A stretch of 44,061 nt of DNA from Gracilaria vermiculophylla. Taxonomy: Eukaryota > Rhodophyta > Florideophyceae > Gracilariales > Gracilariaceae. The notes beneath the pieces were generated by a model that had not been told where the DNA came from, did not search any database, and saw nothing but the letters and a program-made list of their open reading frames with translations. Within the stretch, counting starts at the first letter, position 1; every line of letters starts with the position of its first letter. This document shows positions 10,877-21,008 of the stretch, one piece after another. The DNA lies in contig JAHNZQ020003150.1 in the NCBI GenBank assembly GCA_019155205.2, positions 3,451,843 to 3,495,903 on the forward strand, given 5' to 3'. The position numbers and the translations under genes are program-made.

Positions 10877-10975
10877 AAAGCCTGACACGGAAATCACGAT
10901 TGTGAGTATGATGAGTTTCGTTCGGCTTTTCCACATAAACGCCAAAGGCACGAAGGTATCGTCAATGTCATATTT
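10877..10975 (-). CDS. Candidate 99-nt exon encoding a membrane segment
   Basis: On the minus strand a TTTTACAG acceptor is followed by exactly 33 codons and then a GTGAGT donor. The peptide begins KYDIDDTF, continues FMWKSRTK and ends with a strongly hydrophobic run, LIILTIVISVSGF, consistent with a transmembrane helix preceded by basic residues. Both splice signals and the frame are seen directly. No neighbouring exons were found, so this may be a stray exon, part of a gene with long introns, or chance. The family is not recognised. Confidence 0.3.
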
Positions 10976-11202
10976 CTGTAAAACTTTTAAAGGATAAAAC
11001 TAGAACGATAATGGGTCATTATCTAAAACAAAACCATGATAGCATTTGCGCATTGGAGAGCACCGCAGGAGTAACAGAATTTCAACAACTTTTATATAGA
11101 TTCATCATAAAAAAAGAATGACTTTCAACTGTGCCCGGTTGAAGAAAGAGAACATGCCAACGCAAGCAAGCAGAAGATATTCACAGGTAGCTGCGGTCTC
11201 AG

Positions 11203-11426
11203 TGACTTTGAACATATGAACTACTACTTCATATTTGTATTTGTATTGGTAACGTGATACTGTTTGAATTTAAATTTTCTATTTATTTACGTGAGCATAT
11301 GAACAGCATAAACTCACATAAATCTCTAATCTCTATAAATCAGGACTGTGGTTCATCATTGTTCTGAACAACATTCCTCAACCTCAATCGTCTTTTTTTC
11401 ACTTCAATCGCCTCTCTAAGATGTTC
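11203..11426 (+). mobile_element. Copia-family LTR (copy A, 5' LTR)
   Basis: This ~224-bp segment matches, in reverse complement, the 3' LTR of the copia at 40442-40670. It carries a TATAAAT box (11334-11340), followed directly by an imperfect hairpin (11342-11354 with 11366-11378). It is followed by the primer binding site at 11427-11439 and then gag, so it is a 5' LTR. Confidence 0.75.
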
Positions 11427-11439
11427 TGGGCCCAGCACG
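11427..11439 (+). other. Primer binding site, initiator tRNA-Met internal type
   Basis: TGGGCCCAGCACG directly follows the LTR and is complementary to the anticodon stem-loop region of eukaryotic initiator tRNA-Met. Drosophila copia is known to prime from the 5' half of that tRNA, cut in the anticodon loop, instead of from the tRNA 3' end. A related, more diverged site is at 24507-24522 (minus) after the LTR of copy B. Confidence 0.65.
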
Positions 11440-11529
11440 TACGAGCCTGCCAGATTTGTATTCTCTTCTGTCGTCCTTCTTATCCCACACACGCATCTAC
11501 TTTCCTGTTGGTTGAACTCTGTCTAATAG

Positions 11530-12210
11530 TACAGTCTGAGAACTCAAAGATCCGAATTCAACCGTTTGATAAGAAGCACGGCGAGAAATTTGGAGAATCG
11601 TAATCGCTTCCACCCGTCATGCCAAACGTATTGGAGAGACTCTCAATCAAGGTCGATATCCTTTCATTGATGAAAAGAAGAAAGCAAAATGGGAGTTCAA
11701 CAGGAAGAAAGCAAGTGCATCAATTGTCTCCGCACGCTGAGATGAAGCGCCTTGTGTCGTGCGAAGTGTTCTCGGAAACGCGTATAAGATATTGAAACGG
11801 GTGGATGATCGTTTTGCTTCAACCTTAACAGAGTGTTGCATTGAAAAGATGTGCTAGCAAATCAACCTCTGATATTCTGATATCAAACAGAATATGGGAC
11901 GTCAAATGGTTAAAATGATTGGCGTCATAGAACAACTTGCCACAATGGAGACAAAGATGCCAGATGAACTTTCTGTTGCTCTGTTGATCTTCTCTGTCAC
12001 TGCAATCGAATTAAACTATATGTGTATAGCAATCAAAACACTTTCTGCGCACAACACTACGTGGGAAATGGAATCTGCTCGGCTTCTTGATGAAGATACA
12101 GCCCTTCACTTCTACACGTTGGAGAGAGCTTTGGCCGCATGAAAAAAAATTGCAATTTGTTGGAAGGACAATCACACAGCCAACAGTTGTAAAAATAAAC
12201 CTTCTCAATC
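11530..12210 (+). pseudogene. Copia gag relic (copy A)
   Basis: Broken frames match the gag of the minus-strand copia relic at 23633-24450. Shared words include ELSVA, followed by TAIELN, then SARLL, and the upstream KKAKWEFN region. After a frameshift near 12143 a zinc-knuckle remnant is readable (CWKDNHTANSC, lacking the first cysteine). Several stops are present. Gag would form the virus-like particle of the element. It ends abruptly at about 12250, where a gypsy-type LTR begins, so the rest of this copia was lost or interrupted. Confidence 0.7.
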
Positions 12211-12249
12211 CGAAATAACGAACTCCGACTTTCTGAGTAATTCGTATCG

Positions 12250-12836
12250 ATCTCCAGGAATGTTTTTTTCGACAATTTGCCGGTTCACCGAATTCCGGCT
12301 AAGCCGCACTTATGAGAACGGGTAATGTCGCGAGTGCGATTCACGTCCGTTGGCGCGGTGGATTCCGGAGTAAGCGACCCGGCGAGTATCGCGTGACGTG
12401 GCACGCGTTCAGCAGCCACGCGCAGCCCGATGGCTACATTATGGGCGCCGACTGGCACCGGTCTTGCACGTGAAGTGCAACGCCCGCTAGGCGGCTTTTT
12501 CTGGCACTTCGTCTTTTTCCGGAAGTCCCAGTTAGTTCCTTGTTTATGACTAGGAATACCCGGCAGGGCCGGTGAGGGTGATGCACAGGTGGCAACCGGC
12601 TGGTCGAAATGCGCCGTGGCAAGCGAACCGCACGTGCTACACGCGTTGCACCACAATGGCGAATAGAACGATAGATACAATTTCACTATTTATTTAGTTA
12701 TTACACTGTGCAGTCTACTGCACTTAGTGCAGCGGCAACCGCCGCCGCACCTCAGTAAACTTCCCCAACGAGGGTGTTCTTGATAATAGCACTCCCAAAA
12801 AGGGGTGTTCTTCATCAGAGCTTGGCTCTAAGCGCG
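12250..12836 (+). mobile_element. Gypsy-type LTR, left of the assembly gap
   Basis: This segment matches the reverse complement of 30735-30130, starting near CTCCAGG and passing through a conserved GCCGGTTCACCGAATTCCGG word. It runs into the N gap. Relative to the 30-kb LTR it contains extra sequence around 12460-12650. Its distal part (12675-12775) also resembles the right-hand LTR at 13110-13235. The paired LTRs suggest that an element's internal region falls in the gap. Confidence 0.65.
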
Positions 12837-12936
12837 NNNNNNNNNNNNNNNNNNNNNNNNNNNNNNNNNNNNNNNNNNNNNNNNNNNNNNNNNNNNNNNN
12901 NNNNNNNNNNNNNNNNNNNNNNNNNNNNNNNNNNNN
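12837..12936. other. Assembly gap, 100 N
   Basis: Exactly 100 unspecified bases, the usual placeholder for a gap of unknown length. It lies between two related LTRs, which is where an LTR retrotransposon's internal region would be expected to break an assembly. Frames that appear to span it are not real. Confidence 0.95.
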
Positions 12937-13550
12937 CGGATCCTTCTTGGTTCACCATCTACCTTCCGCCGCTTGTCGTGACGGGTGACCTCGGCCTTAC
13001 AACCCGACTTAGTCGTGTCACCCTCGGAAGGGCTCTTTCGCTGTGCTACCCTCGCGAGAGGAACATCCCGAGCGTCTTCGGAGTGTTTTCCTGCTTGCAG
13101 GCATTGCACTACAGCACGGTTAATTTAGTATTTTCGATATTTTATGTATTTAGTTATTTCGGCCATTTTGCCCCTAGAGCTACAGTTCTTAGCGCAACGG
13201 CACTTTGGCCGTCGTACCTAGTAAACACCTTAAAGCGGTATCTTCGGTCTGAACTTACCGCCCACATGGGTCACTCTCCCTATGTTAGAGAGGTACGCCG
13301 TGGACAACCGTCTGTGACGCCGAGAAACATTGTCTGGATAGTTCTTCCCTTCTTTAAGGTTCGCTCTCATACGAGATTGTCCTAACCGAATCTCCGGTTT
13401 ACCCATTTTTCGGACTTTGTCCGCCACCTGCTCAACGCGGCTTGGCCGAAACCCGCGCGGCAAAATATATTACCCGGCCGCGCCGACAACGCCTGACATA
13501 TTGCAGGGAGTTCTCACCCAACATCACGGAAACAGCCTTAGTTACAGTAC
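12937..13550 (+). mobile_element. Gypsy-type LTR, right of the assembly gap
   Basis: This stretch matches the same family. The best part, 13110-13545, aligns with the reverse complement of 30520-30080, with the shared peptide-level phrase YFGHF useful as a landmark. The part next to the gap (12937-13100) is more diverged. Similarity ends near 13545. The matching frames are conserved because the DNA is a repeat, not because they code for protein. Confidence 0.6.
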
Positions 13551-14137
13551 AGCTGTTTTTCAATAGTTATGGGCCCAGATACAGGGGTCGCGGGTTCAAG
13601 CCCCGCCGTGGTTCAAATAAGATCTTTGTACGCTGCCACTGAAAGCGCGATGCACTGCAAGATACTCTCTGCCCGGCTAACAGCACAGCTCGAGATGGGC
13701 CGACGTCCTCAGAAAAAGAGGAGGAGTATGAAAAGTCATGGGGCACGTACAGCGAACCAGCGCAAGGAGCGCCGGAGTTGCTCAACTGTCTTTTAATATA
13801 AACATGAAAACAATTGCAGCTCTGCCATTACTAGCCATGCTAAGATGGCCAAAACTTCTTCTTAGACTCGAACCGATTCGCAAGCTACGCACTTTTCCAT
13901 TTTTTTGTCCTCGCTTAGTTTCCCGCCATCAGAAAGAGTGAGAGATAAAAGACTGTCCAGTGATTAAAACTTACGTTACTACATATCTATATTGAAACCA
14001 AGAAATTAGAACTGTCGTAACATGATGTTTTAACAATCATGTTCATTGATGACATCAGACAGTACCCGACTTTTAGTAAGTAGAAGTCGTCGTTAACAAT
14101 AGTTTGAAAGCGTCCGTCGAATTTTTTCTTTTCCCGA
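13551..14137. other. No gene recognised; tRNA-like T-arm at 13580-13605
   Basis: GCGGG TTCAAGC CCCGC forms a perfect 5-bp stem with a 7-nt T-type loop and contains an RNA polymerase III B-box-like word. A matching acceptor stem and clear A box were not found, so it is not a tRNA gene; it could be the head of a tRNA-derived SINE. The remaining sequence to 14137 is AT-rich with no convincing coding potential. Confidence 0.3.
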
Positions 14138-14270
14138 CAGAGCATATTTATGACAGAGCTGAACACCATTTTCAAAGCGGACTCGATTGATGGCAAAGGC
14201 ACTATGGGTCTGTTAGCACTGGTCAATGGCAGCGATGAGAACGTGTTTAACCTGGGGATGGAAATTTTGT
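14138..14270 (+). pseudogene. Exon-like remnant, possibly of an ABCA-type transporter
   Basis: A pyrimidine-rich acceptor (TTTTCCCGACAG) precedes an open stretch reading SIFMTELNTIF and then ADSIDGKGTMGLLALVNG before a stop. Its nearness to the ABC-like stretch at 14392-14757 suggests the two are exons of one old gene. On its own the peptide is not diagnostic. Confidence 0.25.
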
Positions 14271-14391
14271 ATCATTGATTACAGATTAGAGTAATTATGA
14301 AAATGAAAGCAAAAACCTAGCTAATATTGAATGCTTCGAGGTATGGCAGAAACTGTTTAGAAGGCGGTACGGAGAGAAGAAATAATTTCAA

Positions 14392-14757
14392 GATGGATAT
14401 CGTCTGTTATCAACTCGGTGTTGGGTTCAGACCAAAATACAAAGTAAAAATCGGAATGCCCGTTACAAAGTTCCTGGTTTCCAAGCACGGTCACGCCTTA
14501 GCCAGTACCTTTGTAAGCATGAGAGGCATTTGCGCACCGTATATGGTGCTGGAAATGAAATCCTGCCGGGGGACCCCAGTATGGACGACGAGGTCACAAT
14601 CGAAAACCGGCTAAAAGGCGGTGACAATGTGTCAATCATGTCTTTCTTTGTCGACCGATCAGTAGCAATTAGAAATGCGGAAATCACGGTGACAATTTTG
14701 GCGAATCCTGGGCAACGCTGGGCACTTGCTCTCTTGGATGTCTTCAAGACTATGGTT
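14392..14757 (+). pseudogene. Degenerate ABC transporter (ABCA-like) nucleotide-binding segment
   Basis: In one plus frame (the part after 14530) the peptide reads DDEVTIENRLKGGDNV, then FFVDRSVAIRNAEITV, then TILANPGQRW. ABCA proteins have a comparable stretch: a short strand, a glycine-rich turn, a segment with EIT-V, then the Walker A loop GxNGAGK-T. Here the Walker A position is degraded (ANPGQRW), with no lysine, so no ATP could be bound. No full domain follows. I call it a pseudogene fragment by recognition of this pattern; the assignment is tentative. Confidence 0.35.
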
Positions 14758-15540
14758 AGACATGTACTTTTTGACCTCGGCGCACGAGGGCATGGAAGGG
14801 GTTCTACGTCACAGAGGTCAGGGAGCAGCCTGAGATACAGGCAGTCGGGCAGGCGACGGTGGGGTCGGCATCAACGGGGTATCCAAGGAATGGCAGATGT
14901 AAAACGCGTATGCGGCAACAAGAGAAGCCGCCAGTACCATAGCAGTGGTCAACTTCACGGGGGTGCTCAGCTCACTGAAAGATGTAAAAACAGCCAATAA
15001 TCGGAATCCTTTTCAGAATATTTGGTGTTTTTTTGCCGGCGAAACATGCATAGTTCAAGGACGTCGTTTCGCAGAGGTCGCGGCCACTTTTAAAGCGAGT
15101 GCCACTCACCGAAAAGTATCTGTTTTTTCATTCCCTCCCTATGCCCCATAATGATCCATTACGGAGCGGTATATCCCGTTTTTCTTGACCTTCCTTTCAA
15201 TCATAGAAATCCACATCGAGCCAAAGGTCGATCATATAAGTCTTCTCTATTTAGTTGCCAAGTATTGCCAATTTGACGTTGTGAAAAGATTCGTTTAGTC
15301 CGTCTACAGCATTTATCTGTCCTAAAAAAAGACTGTAGAGTACATTCTCATCAAGTTAGGAAAACAGGCTTACTTTTTGAATAGAAAAAATATAATTACC
15401 CTTTCAATCCCTCTGATATATCGCTGTTTCTCCTCTTTATCTTTATCACCACACTTTCGCAATACAGAAATAGTTGCACTGTAAGTTCCTCGAGATTCTT
15501 CTATATTACTATTTGTCTTATTATAGCGCTCTGTACTAAT
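14758..15540. other. No gene recognised
   Basis: The first part (to about 15150) is moderately GC-rich and may continue the degenerate transporter-like sequence. The rest, up to the LTR at 15541, is AT-rich and featureless. Confidence 0.35.
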
Positions 15541-15828
15541 TGCTCAACATTGCGACCCACGAAATGGACTACAGTAGGTCAATCACTATGAAGCCTACTC
15601 CACCGTTTTGTCCTCCAGGGCAGCGCACGACTTCTGGCGGCCGCCGCCGCCGGCGAGACTCTGGCAGCAGGCGGCATGGCAGCAGCCCGCCGCTAGAGTA
15701 GTATAAGTAGTCCGTCTGGTCTCTCGCCCCAATAAAGTCCGGGGCATCGATCACCTTCTGTCGCTCCACCCTCTGGCCCTTCGGTCACCCTCAGTCTCTC
15801 TGACTCCCTCGTCCCGAAGTTCGTCACA
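15541..15828 (+). mobile_element. 5' LTR of a GC-rich Ty3/gypsy element
   Basis: This 288-bp LTR begins TGCTCAACATTGCGACCC and ends CGTCACA. It matches the 3' LTR at 19650-19937, which has exactly the same length. It includes a GC-rich GGCGGCCGCCGCC tract and an AATAAAG word at about 15730. No convincing flanking target-site duplication was found. Confidence 0.85.
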
Positions 15829-16714
15829 GTGATCATTGTCTGTCGCCTACGGCGAACAGAGTGGCAGTCAACCTTAACGGCCGTGTACAGCCTTTTGATG
15901 GAAACGCTCCTGCACTTAACTGCGACGCCCAGTACGGCCCATCGGTCGAAACCAGCGCGGTATCGACGTCGAAGTGCGGCATCCGATTGGAACCATCGTT
16001 TAGCAAGCTTTTCGGGTCAAACGAAGATCTACCATGGGAGACGACGCAACTATCTCGTCGTCCAGTGGGACGAGCACCTCGCCGAAAGGACCTATGACCA
16101 ACCGGATGTTCGTGTCCATGGACTACCCGTTCTTGGCGCGGCTCGGGCCTTAGTCGATCCGCGTATTCCTCCGTCGTTACGAAGCGTACGTCCGTGACGT
16201 CGAGGCTCGTGCCGCACAGCTGGCAGGCGAGACTTTCTCCACTGAAGAGCCAGGCCGCCCTGTTGGCCTCGTCTTCTGCGTCGACGCCAGCCAGCTCGAG
16301 TCTGCAATGGACTGTGATTTGATCCCAAACTGCTCGTCGGTCGAGACCCTCACGGACATGTCACTACGGTCGTTCTTGGACTCCGAAGCCGAGGAGTCGC
16401 ACACCACCATCACGGAGTGCGACCTGGCCAATTTGGTCACGTCTGTTCTGCGCATGGACATGAATTTCAAGTCCGCCAAAAGCCGGATGAATCTCCTGTT
16501 CATTAAGTTCAAGTCTCTCATCCGGACCAACAGGCTAAAGTGGGATACTGCAGAAGCTCCAAAGGCCACTATCGGTCACGTACTCTCGGTCATCCGTCCT
16601 GAGCAACTGCGGACGCGTCTAGAGCGGTACCTCGGCTTCTCGCACATCGACCTCAAGACCGAATTCTCGGGCTTCATGACGCTCGCCATCGCAGTGTCAG
16701 AGACCTTTGAGTAA
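15829..16714 (+). pseudogene. Gag region of the GC-rich gypsy element
   Basis: The frame from about 16032 begins MGDDATISS and contains MFVSMDYPFLARLG; after a stop/frameshift it continues in the 16307-16714 frame with LTDMSLRSFL and later RTRLERYLGF. This has the position and helical character of a gag protein, although no zinc knuckle is visible. The retropepsin that should follow is absent: RT sequence begins within about 100 bases. An internal deletion is therefore likely. Confidence 0.6.
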
Positions 16715-16744
16715 ATCAACAACGGCCCCGCACGGTCCTGCACG

Positions 16745-18206
16745 TCCGACCGCGAGGGCGAAAAGACCAAGAAAGACACCTACTGACGACCTCGTGGCCC
16801 ACGGCATGGCGTACTCCAACAAGACGTTCAAATATGCATGTGCACTGGTGCTCGTGCTGAAGTCCGGCGCGCTGTACCGGTTCACCGGGGACCTACAGCC
16901 TGTCCACTTCTTCACGGTTAGGCTCCACTTCCCATTGCCGACCCTGGAGCGCGAACCCTCCGGCCTGTCGGGCGCCGTGTACTTTGCGAAGTTCGACGTG
17001 TCCCACGGGTAATGGCAGCCGCTGCTCGCCCCGCTGTCGCAAGAGTGCCAGTTCTTTTTCACACCAGACGGCATCTTCACGCCCACGCGGGTCTTCCACG
17101 TCACTACGAAAGCGGTCAGTCATTTACAGTCGTCCATGACGGGCATCATCCCGGACGACCTGCTGGCCAACATCCTCATCTGGCTGGACGACCTACTCAG
17201 ACACGCCCCTACGGTCGAGAGGCTGCTAGCGTCTGTCCGTTCTTTCTTCGACTTTTTCCCCAAGTACAAAATCACGCTGAACCCGACGAAATGCATCCGC
17301 TTCACCAAGGAGGTCTGCCTCTATGGTCGCCTCATATTCGCCTACGGGACCCTCTACAACCCACGCAGAGTCCACTGTCTGCTGTCTATGGAGCCGCCGA
17401 CCACGGTGGCACACCTGCAGCAATTCGTCTGCGCTCTCCAGTGGCTCAAGCAGGGGATCCCCAACTTCACTGAGGTGGTGGCTCCGCTGCATTAATTAAT
17501 GGAATCCGTTTATGGCCTCACGGAGAAGCGCACAAAGCGCTCCGTAAGCCGTGTCCTCCTAGCCTCCCACGGCTGGAGCAAGACCAAGTTGGACGCGTTC
17601 AAAGACTTCAAGAAAGCGCTGGCCAACCAGGTCACGCTCGCACATAGAGACACTATGCAACGTCTCTGCGTGTGCACCGACGCGTCCGATTTGGCCTGGG
17701 CTGGGATCGTCACCCAAGTGCCTATGTCCGACGTCACGTGCCCTCACAAGGAGCAGTGCCACGCGCCCCTGTTATTTCTGTCCTGCAGGTTTGACAAGAC
17801 GCAGCACGGCTGGTCCGTGCTGTAAAACGAGTCGTCTGCGGTCATGAACACTCTCGACCAAGTGCTCTGGCTCGTCGACACACCTTCAGGTTTCCACCTC
17901 CACACGAACCACAATAACCTCATCTTCCTCTTTGACCCCTTGGCCGTCGTCAGTGACATATCTCAGTCTTCGCTTCGCAACATCCTTCATTGGGCTGTGA
18001 AGCTGACCGTGTACAACTACACGTGCTACCACATCAAGGGCGAAGAGAAAGTCTGGGCAGACCTCCTCACCCGTTTGTCTACTGTGCTGGACCGGGTGCA
18101 ACGCCTCCTCCGAATCCAAGAATTGCCCTCGTCGTGCAGCGACTACTTTGAGTGGCCTACACTGACGGCGATCGCCGCCATCCAAGAGAACAGCTCCTCT
18201 GCCTGA
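16745..18206 (+). pseudogene. Reverse transcriptase and RNase H of the GC-rich gypsy element
   Basis: Successive frames give an RT: LYRFTGDLQPV, then FAKFDVSHG, then the catalytic LIWLDDLL (WLDD at 17181-17192), then KITLNPTKC. RNase H follows, with CTDASD and HTNHNNLIFLFDP. In-frame stops at 17010-17012, 17493-17495 and 17823-17825 break it, so it is inactive. The N-terminal RT fingers are missing, in line with an internal deletion. WLDD in place of the usual YxDD is a lineage mark; I associate this motif and the surrounding phrases with Ty3/gypsy elements abundant in oomycetes, from memory and unverified. Confidence 0.8.
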
Positions 18207-19640
18207 CCGAACAACCTGGTCCGAAACGACGACCTCTGGACCTACCCGGACGGAAAGACCTGGGTCCGCAAGGACGCCTCCGACTTGCAACTGCGATTGT
18301 GCATCATCGCACACACTGGCACTGTCGTTCATCGCGATCGCGACGCAACGGAAGCACCCTTCGGTCCAAGTACAGCTTGTTGACCATGACGGACGACGTC
18401 GGGACCTTTGTGGGTGCGTGCTTTCACTGCCTATCAACCCTTTACGGGGAGTGGATACCACGCCCATTTGGTCCGCCATCGCACGAGACGAAGCCAGACG
18501 ATCTCGTGCAGTTCGACTACATCAATTTTTGGACCAGCACCAGCGGCAAATACGACAAATACGTCCTGATGCTGCGTGAAGACCATTCGGACCACGAGTG
18601 GTTCTTCCGGTTTCTGAACACGGACGCGGAGAATGCCGTTTATGCCACCATCGACTAGTGCGCAACAAACGGCGTGCCCGGTGGCCTGATGTGTAATGAT
18701 CCGACGCTTTTCAAGAATGAGACAGTTCGTCTTGTGTCCAAGGGTCTCAAAACACCGCACCACTTCATTCTGTCCCACTGTACGTGGGGCAACGGTGCTA
18801 TGGCTCGCTTTAGCCACTAACTACTTCGTGTCTTACGGTAACTCATCTCGGAGTTGCCGATGGACCACACGGAATTGCCGGATCTCATCCCCATTCTCCA
18901 TTTGGACCTGCACGATTCCACCTCCCCACACTGCAGCCTCGTTTGTCGAATCACGGCCTTCATGGGTCCAGACCCAACCCTACCGGTTCTTAAGTTCCTA
19001 CGCTCCCCCATGGCCACGCCGGTCTCCCTCAGGGAGGCCCAGCGCGAGTTTTTATTGCACGTCGAGGCGCTGGTAGAACTGTGCGCGGACCTAATCCTGC
19101 GCGTACAGTCCACCCTGGCCGAGCACCCGGAGCAGAAGCGAGCTGTAACGTCCAAAGGGCAGTTACTGAACGTCACTGAAGGCGACTATGTCCTTATGGC
19201 CCGCTCCAACTCTCACGCCGGTGAAAGCTCTATCTCCACTGGGGCGGTCTGCGTCAAGTCTGCAAGGCCTTCAGCGACTACTTATACCAAGCCGAAGACC
19301 TTCGCAATGGCCAGTTGGGTGACATTCATGCGTACAGGCTCACGCTTTTCCGACACTAGGAGATCGACAAAGTTGAGATCATGTCGCATGTCTTGCAGTC
19401 CAAAACGGGCATGGTAGTCCCCTGACTACTCGATCTCAAAGATGGTCCCGATTCTCTTAACATCCGCATCCGCTAGGAGAGACACGGCGAAGCCGAAGAC
19501 ACCCTGAAGCCCATTGCACGCGTCTACGAAGACGACGCTCAGCTCTTCGACAAGCTGCTAAAGCGCAAGTCCACTCCATTCAATCTTTCCACTCGGGCTC
19601 ACCACGAGCTCGACCTCCGAAAGAGGGGACGGTGGCGTGC
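18207..19640 (+). pseudogene. Integrase and C-terminal tail of the GC-rich gypsy element
   Basis: The integrase core is readable in pieces: CFHCLS from the zinc-binding domain, LVQFDYINFW with a catalytic aspartate, NGVPGGLMCND with the second, and a CTWGNGA region where the glutamate motif should follow. A downstream basic stretch and the words DLRKRGRW near 19610-19635 precede the 3' LTR. Frameshifts and stops at 18656, 18818 and later inactivate it. Confidence 0.65.
19617..19634 (+). other. Polypurine-rich tract before the 3' LTR
   Basis: CGAAAGAGGGGACGGTGG lies about 16 bases upstream of the 3' LTR. It is the best candidate for the plus-strand primer of the element, although it is not immediately adjacent to the LTR. 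Confidence 0.4.
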
Positions 19641-19649
19641 TGCGCTAGT

Positions 19650-19937
19650 TGCGCAACATTGCGACCCACGAAGTGGACTACAGTAGGTCAATCACTATGA
19701 CGCCTACTAGACCGTTGTATCTTTTAGGACAGCGCAGCCCTTCCGGCGGCCGCCGCCACCGGCAAGGCTCTGGTAGCAGCCGGCATGGAAGCAGCCCGCC
19801 GCCAGAGAAGCATTAATAGTCCATCTGGTCACTCGTCCCATTTAACTCCGGGGTGGCGATCATCCTCTGTCGATCAACACTCTAGCCCTTCGGTCGATCT
19901 CAGTCTCTTTGAATCCCTTATCCCGAGGCTCGTCACA
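19650..19937 (+). mobile_element. 3' LTR of the GC-rich Ty3/gypsy element
   Basis: This 288-bp LTR matches 15541-15828 with many substitutions but no net length change, which gives the element a total length of about 4.4 kb. The amount of divergence between the LTRs indicates an old insertion. Confidence 0.85.
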
Positions 19938-20088
19938 CTTGTTAATCACAGAATAAATACGATGGTAAAGGATGCATGAGAATTTATCCAACTTTCAAGC
20001 CCATGAGCATATTTCATCATAAAAATAAATGATATTCATGTCAGCATTTCTTAAAAATCAAATTAATGCCCGGTTGTTTCAGTGGTAT
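19938..20088. other. AT-rich spacer
   Basis: Short AT-rich stretch between the gypsy 3' LTR and the inverted-repeat element, with no features. Confidence 0.4.
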
Positions 20089-21008
20089 CTAGTATCTATC
20101 TAACCAGCGACTGGCGACCTCAAATGAGGTCAAATGACCTCATATGAGGTTAATTTTAATTACTTTGTAGTTATGTGAAAACATTAAAAAATTCCCTTTC
20201 TTTTTGTTCTGATATCCTTATCATGTTGTCGACGCCAGCAGCCCTGAACTGTTTCCACAACAACCAAGAGTGAATTGGGACTGTTACATCAATCAGAGCC
20301 GTCAACAACATTAGTAAACTATTGCATCGTCCACAGATCCTCGCAGAACTGCCGGAACAACTGTCAACAGCCGCGAACGCCTTGTAACTAGTGACGCGGA
20401 ATTTAAACGCTATTATGGATCTTTGTGGACGTACACAACGGTATAGGGAAGCATAGTATCTAAAACAAATGTCAACAACGTTGGAAAAATTCTTTTTTTA
20501 AGTGACATTTAACATTTTAATGCAAGCTTTGGGCAAAAGTTGTTTTACCTTAAGATTCCTACTAATTCAATCGGCGTTACATCGACTTGCTAGCTTATTT
20601 AAACTCTATGACGAAACTGGCCCTTTAACAGATGTCAGCTTGTTCTGTCTGCTGTTCAAGTAGGTATTGAAAACGGTCTGAGAGTTTAAATATTTGTAGA
20701 ATTAGTCAAGCTTCCAAAGGAGTTTTAGAGTTCTTAGAAACGCAGAGAGGTTCGAACTCAGGACTAATTGCTCACATGTAGTCTGATGACCCGTGCGCTG
20801 CTGTGATAGCTTATGGCGTGGTCTACAACTATTTGTTCTTCACAGGCAATCCTGGATGACAGGTGAATAAATTTGAATTTTCAAAAATATTGGCCTCAGG
20901 GTCAAATTCCAATTTTTTAATCTTAATTTTGGCGTGATGGTGCGCTGACTTCATATGAGATCAAACTGACCTCATATGAGGTCAGCGCACCGGTCGGATA
21001 GACACTAG
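20089..21008. mobile_element. Non-autonomous DNA element with ~60-bp palindromic terminal inverted repeats
   Basis: The left end (20089-20150) and right end (about 20940-21008, reversed) share CTAGTATCTATC / CTAGTGTCTATC, followed by an ACC(A/G)G word and then repeated ACCTCATATGAGGT palindromes. The right end alone folds into a nearly perfect 25-bp-arm hairpin at 20944-20996, with two mismatches and a 3-nt loop. The ~790-bp interior is AT-rich and has no transposase. Target-site duplication is unclear; a TA beside both ends is possible. The palindromes are built of AGGTCA half-sites. Confidence 0.6.

Noticed and set aside
12774..13385. 203-codon frame crossing the N gap, with a related 129-codon frame at 30133-30522 (minus)
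   Set aside because: Similarity between the two is explained by shared LTR sequence, and one frame is made of unknown residues.
13540..13625. tRNA gene
   Set aside because: Only the T-arm is convincing; no acceptor stem pairs and no proper D-arm or anticodon arm could be formed.
20745..20815. tRNA-Met-like sequence on the minus strand (GAGTTCGAACCTC with a partial D-arm-like word)
   Set aside because: No acceptor stem and poor arm pairing. At most an old SINE head inside the inverted-repeat element.
20110..20990. Bona fide nuclear receptor response elements
   Set aside because: The AGGTCA-type half-sites are parts of the palindromic terminal repeats of a mobile element; no nearby gene links them to regulation.
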